64,000 nucleotides of DNA from assembly GCA_034509735.1 (NCBI GenBank), contig JACGWO010000010.1, positions 4,402,001 through 4,466,000 of the forward strand. The letters run 5' to 3'. The translations under genes and the position numbers were made by a program. Source of the stretch: Sesamum alatum (Eukaryota; Streptophyta; Magnoliopsida; Lamiales; Pedaliaceae). The notes beneath the pieces are model-generated. The model was not told the DNA's origin, ran no database searches, and saw only the letters and a program-made list of their open reading frames with translations. This document shows positions 59,501 to 64,000 of this stretch, piece by piece. The first letter of the stretch is position 1; each line of letters opens with the position of its first letter.

Positions 59501-61952
59501 TCCCAAAAGAAATCAAAAGGATAAAGGAAACAGAATTTCAAATTCACCGCAGTGTTCTGTGTCTCTTCACTCTTCTTCCTCTTCCTATTACAAACTACAA
59601 GTCCATTCTTCATGGAAACTTTAGTATTTAATTCGTCAGGAGGAGCGGTTGAGATTCCATGCTTCTTTGCTAAATTATCATGTAAAACCCAAGGGATACT
59701 CCGATATGTAGAATCTTTGATAAAAGACTTGAGGACCCGTTTACTAACAGGCGGATTCTTTCCAGTCAACTCATCACCATTTACTAATGCTTTCCACTCA
59801 TTTTGATGGTCGCTATCAGCCATGCAATTTCATATTGTCTGTTGTTAGCATCCTCGATAACTTTTGTAACTTTGCACAGATGTAAACGACCATCCTTCCT
59901 TCCATATAATTCAGTACCCTCGGAAAAGGGACCTTGTAACTTCGCAGCAATTGAATTGACCAGATCTTTTAAATTCAGCATGCCTGCCGTCAAATAATAA
60001 AAGTTGTGAGTAGACCAAATCCGTAGCTGAGGGAAAATGTAAGAAGAGGATCTCATTTATTAAATCAGTTCATGCATTAAGCAACCTGACGCAATTCATA
60101 AATAATTAAGCTAAAGAACATACAGAACATTCACCTTTCTGCAAATAGATGCCATCAACTTGAATACCACATTTAGTGCTCAACTTTTATTGCCAATTTC
60201 AGTTATAGCTACCATGCAAATAACAGCTGGAATATCCAGCCATAGCAGCAAAAGGCAACTACTTCCGTTCAAAGTTCCAGGAACATCCAGCCCCATAACA
60301 TTCAAAACTAAAACTAGCCACAAGGAGTAATATAAAGGACAAATCTCCATGCCTATGCAAACAACATTGCAACTCTATTACAAGAGGAAGCAACCGAGTA
60401 TGGACCTCTGACCAAGAACACCGGAGGTATGAAATGATTTATCACCATATAAAACAGCTTTTGACTAAATTCATTTACGTCATTTTTTATTCAACAATCA
60501 ATAAAACCAACTGCCCATGTTTCCATTTTTATTCATCACATTATTGAAATGCAACGTATACGGAAACATTAAGCGGGTAGCATAAAATTGTGGGGCTCGA
60601 GACAGGGGTCTATGAGTGCACTATGAACAATTTGCGAAATTCATTTGGTGGAAGGATACTGAACTAAATGCAGCTCCGACAACTTCTACGCAAAGTATCA
60701 TTATAAGAGATATAATTGTCATCTCTCTATGTTACCACATAAAGAACAAAGAAAGAAAGCAACAGAGAATAATTCGGATCACCAAAATGGGCATTCTAAA
60801 TGCCACTCTACTGCATCACAGATTGTCGAACTAGTAGCTTGATATGGGTCGGGTTTCACAGCTTCACCAACCCATTAAATTTGATTCAAAAATATGCTGT
60901 TGTGTGGGGCATCTAGTGCTGAAAAATCTTGCTACCAAGCAATATGGTTGGTTATTCATGAAGAACTTCAGGTCAGGGACTGCTTTCATGCTAGTGCAAC
61001 AGAGGTGGAGAGAAGGGAAAGGGATAGCCAGAACATAAGTTCAAAAGGGTTACGGCCTCGGCAAACAATGAGAGGGGGAAGTAAGCAAAGCATTTCAAAG
61101 GAAATTATTATAATTAATGCTTTTTGTCATCTACTTCTGTGTGGTTTAGATAAGATGGGTTCTCAGAAGGGCTCTCGCATATCCTTTTTCAAATCTTATC
61201 ACCTCTCATGTACGGTGTTGCATATAATTAATGAACCCCGACTAACAAAAAAGATATGCACAATGGTGTCTGCAAAACTGACACTTTATGTATTCAGAAA
61301 CACCTAAAAAAGAATCAACCATATACCAAAAAGAAATCAGAACTTAGTAGTGTCTCATATGATTAAGCAAGAACCAGAAGGAAACTATCAAATGCTTCAA
61401 ATGTTTGGCCACATCTTTCTGCCGTCCTTTGACAGTTGGCACTGTATTTTAGAAATTCAACAACAAAGTGGCTTCCCGCGTGTAGAACAAAATCAAGATG
61501 TAGATTTCACAGATGAGAACAACTACTTTAAAATAAATTTCTAAATGGTTAAACACAAAAAGGCAGTGGACTTACTGAACTGGACATCACGAAGCACGGG
61601 AGCTACATATTGGGTGGGTATATTTTGTATTCTTTTGGAAGCTTTGTCTTCTGAAGCCAAGGCCTCTTCATAGGTCAAATTGCCCTTCCCCGTAGCTTTA
61701 CATGTCCAGACTCTTTTGCGATATAAGTTGATTCGCTTCAGATATTCACTGTGACAATTTAAATCAGGCATTATAAGAATGTCAAAAAAAAAAAAAAAAA
61801 AAATTGTAAGGATTGGTGCTTGAGTACAAAAAGAATTACTTATAACTTCTGAAGATTTCTTTCGTGAGGCGAATTTGAAAGACAAGCTCTTGGGGCTTTA
61901 AATCCTCGGGCTTCTCAACCAAAGCAAACGGCTTTCTTTTATAAAGAGGCAT
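56539..61952 (-). CDS. WAC-DDT-WHIM chromatin remodelling subunit, frameshifted exon 3
   Basis: Ten coding exons: 61952-61840, 61748-61576, 59983-59548, 59460-59373, 58968-58622, 58480-58059, 57930-57765, 57585-57424, 57335-57247 and 56689-56539, about 715 residues. The N-terminus (MPLYKRKPF to VAPVLRDVQFS) is a WAC/Acf1-type DNA-binding domain. A DDT domain spans exons 5-6 (VGDALMVWDFCASFG). A charged coiled coil follows (KLDEFIEERQALAATRRDEAL), then a WHIM motif (HCRYWFFRRDGRIFV, STQWGYY) and a final LDALIGSLN segment. Such proteins partner ISWI remodellers (CHR11/CHR17 in Arabidopsis; family knowledge) and space nucleosomes. Exon 3 has a one-base lesion near 59820. The frame reads NRQYEIAWL, then must shift to DSDHQNEWKALVNGDELTG, where a CTT-GAT would be CT-GAT. 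The exon length confirms one missing base. Either a sequence error or a real break. Confidence 0.85.
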
Positions 61953-61964
61953 TCTCTTTTGAAG

Positions 61965-61991
61965 TCAAATTCCTTCAAATTTCAGGCCCAT
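61965..61991 (-). promoter_or_regulatory. Upstream ORF in the DDT gene leader
   Basis: Within the second leader exon (acceptor tattacag, complement near 61996) an ATG opens eight codons (MGLKFEGI) and stops 13 bases before the main ATG. It could lower translation of the main frame (inference). Confidence 0.4.
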
Positions 61992-62603
61992 AACCTGTAA
62001 TACAAGAAAAACACAAGGTTCAGCAATGCCAAAAGGAAAAATTGTGATGAAATAAGAACCCACAAGCAGAAAAACCAAGCAAATGCAGAAGCTAGAATAA
62101 CGAGAACCCAGTCAAAATTCGCCTCCAAAAATGGGAAAAAAGCAAGAGCCCCAGGTGAAAATAACACAGATAACATCAAAACCAAAAACCCAGTTCAAGA
62201 ATCTAAGAAACCATTATCAACAACATACACATATGAAAAAAGATAAAAGAAAAATCCAATTTTGACTAATGCTACAACTCCAAAATCTTTCCAGAAAACA
62301 AAACTCACAATTCTAAAAACAAGAATTCCGCATGCATTGAAGCCTTACCGAGTCAATGGCTGTTCTAAAGACAAATGTATCACAAAAAAAAACACAGTAA
62401 ACAAAGAAACACACGATTTTCATTAACCCAAAAAGAAAAAGAAGAAAACATCAACACAACTCCACATGCAAATTCAATTCTTTCCCGCCAGGAGTTGATT
62501 TAACAATGAGATGATAGCAGAATCATACCCGGGAGAACAAATCGATTGGATTAAGGGGTTGATTGAGAGGGTTTTGATGGCATCTGTGTGTAATGTGTGT
62601 GCG

Positions 62604-62652
62604 TATATATTAAGAGGCGCTACGAGAAAGAGAGAGAAAGAGAGAGAGAGAG
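62604..62652 (-). promoter_or_regulatory. TATA-like element and (GA)n tract of the DDT gene promoter
   Basis: A TAATATATAC element on the minus strand (about 62604-62612) lies just below a (GA)n tract at 62625-62652, and a leader donor CCCGG|gtatga lies near 62528. GA/CT tracts near plant promoters can bind BPC/GAGA factors (established knowledge). Confidence 0.4.
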
Positions 62653-62659
62653 GCGGTGA

Positions 62660-64000
62660 TGGTACGTTTTTTCGCCAGTAAAGACTGACGTGTTGGTGCT
62701 TAGCTCTCCCCTCTCTCTCATGGAATCTCCCTTCTAACTAGGCCTATTTATATTGCATTGAATCTTGATTTTATTCAAACTCTTGAATCTTCATTCTTTA
62801 ATATTATCAATTTTATTATATCTTCCAATACTAAAATTTGATCCACTAAATTATTATGCTTCAACATTTTAGTTTCTTGATCAATAGTATAAACTAGGAT
62901 GTTATTTTATATTTTCAACCATGCTTTAAAATATTTTATATGATGCTGAAAAGCTTGTGTTCGTGTATCCATTTGTTTTTGCAGCTACAGTGAATTATTA
63001 AAACTAGTATGATAATTAACCGATCAAAAACCCTAAATTTATCGATTGCAAATTTTACATGGAAATACCTTCGAATGAGAGGGATGGTTGTAGTGATAGG
63101 ACGGAATGAGGGCAGTGGTGGAAAGAGAGGATCGTTGGGAGAGGGAAAAAGTGGAGAGGAGGGTGGTGCAAAGATGATCGTGTAAAGAATATGAACAAAA
63201 CTACATAGTTGTGTGATTTTGAGTCGTGGCATAATGAAGAGTAACGAGGAGGACGAGCCGGTGGTGCTACGGTGAAATAGATTTGAGATGCTAAGAGAAC
63301 AGTATTATTTTTATAATTTAGTGAAATACCAAATATATATAAGAGAACGAGTTAAGTGATACTCTCTGAGAATGTGCGGTGTGGAAGGGTAATTTGATCA
63401 TATGATCACTTTTTACCCGAATTATTTATCGCATGATATTAAAAGCTTGTGCTAGTGTATCTATTTATGCTTACCATTATGATCTTTTTTTTTCTTGGGT
63501 AAGTAATTTTAATTGAAACCGACTGAAAACCCTAATTCCAAGTGGTGACGTGACTAAAAAGATTCAAGATAACTAACAATTGCCTTATTTAGTGCGAAGT
63601 TGCCAAATATGTACAACAACGATCTGTTAAGCGATACTCACCGATATAGTACAGTGTAGAAGGATATTTTGATCGTAGTCGTTCTCATTTCAAATGATCT
63701 GTTCAAACTTGAATAAAAGTTTTAATAATCATCTAAGGTAGCCCTATTAAGTCCCCCATCTCTTTTCTTGAAAGCATTTCTCCAATAAATATTTTTCAAT
63801 ATTTTATAAATTGAAAAGTACACGTCGTATGAGAATTTCTTATTATTTCCACACTATCAAATTATTTTAATGAAAATGTTAAGATTTTAATTGTTATATG
63901 TACATTTGGGACCATTTATGATTTATAATTGAAAAAACGTCCATTTAATTGTGTTGTTTTGGTTGGCAACAAAAACCTTATCAATTTTAAGAGGCACATT
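62660..64000. other. AT-rich intergenic DNA
   Basis: No gene supported. A phrase pair near 63360-63400 and 63640-63670 ('gatactctctgagaatgtgcggtgtggaagggtaatttgatca' type) repeats loosely, as does the 'aaaccctaaatttat' segment, suggesting an old duplication. Nothing else recognised. Confidence 0.4.

Overview
The window is nuclear DNA from a flowering plant, most likely a eudicot. Genes have many short GT-AG introns in AT-rich sequence, and the products are plant-type: a plastid ferrochelatase with a light-harvesting-like tail, patellins, a nuclear-encoded organelle intron maturase, a SnRK2 kinase relic and a TOM1-like ESCRT protein. Transposable elements fill the spaces between genes. I cannot name the species from sequence alone.

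Layout. 1-3.5 kb: intergenic DNA with one hAT-like element candidate. 3.5-10.8 kb: two patellin (SEC14-GOLD) genes in tandem on the minus strand; the upstream copy reads as a chimera with a BRX domain spliced onto its N-terminus. 13.2-15.4 kb: single-exon nMAT2-like maturase (minus). 15.4-22.7 kb: repeats and a decayed SnRK2 kinase pseudogene (plus). 24.1-30.1 kb: ten-exon ferrochelatase-2 (minus). 30.8-31.8 kb: an inverted-repeat element and a SINE-like copy. 32.6-37.6 kb: TOM1-like VHS-GAT gene (minus). 38.2-42.7 kb: a nearly complete 4.49-kb Mutator-like element (MULE) with about 160-bp terminal inverted repeats and a perfect 9-bp target duplication; its transposase has one frameshift and one stop. 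43.3-43.9 kb: LINE 3' fragment. 45.6-49.4 kb: several MITEs, one with ends resembling the 4.5-kb MULE. 49.8-55.7 kb: zinc alcohol dehydrogenase-like gene (plus). 56.5-62.6 kb: WAC-DDT-WHIM chromatin gene (minus). The rest is intergenic.

The genes do not form one pathway. The points most worth following up are the BRX-patellin fusion, a family of about 425-bp MITEs with 9-bp duplications (five clear copies), the MULE and its possible non-autonomous relative, and three one-base disruptions in otherwise conserved coding exons (dehydrogenase, DDT gene, transposase). All three sit at homopolymer runs, so they may be consensus errors rather than real lesions. Exon coordinates were derived by hand from splice signals and reading-frame continuity; individual boundaries could be off by a base.
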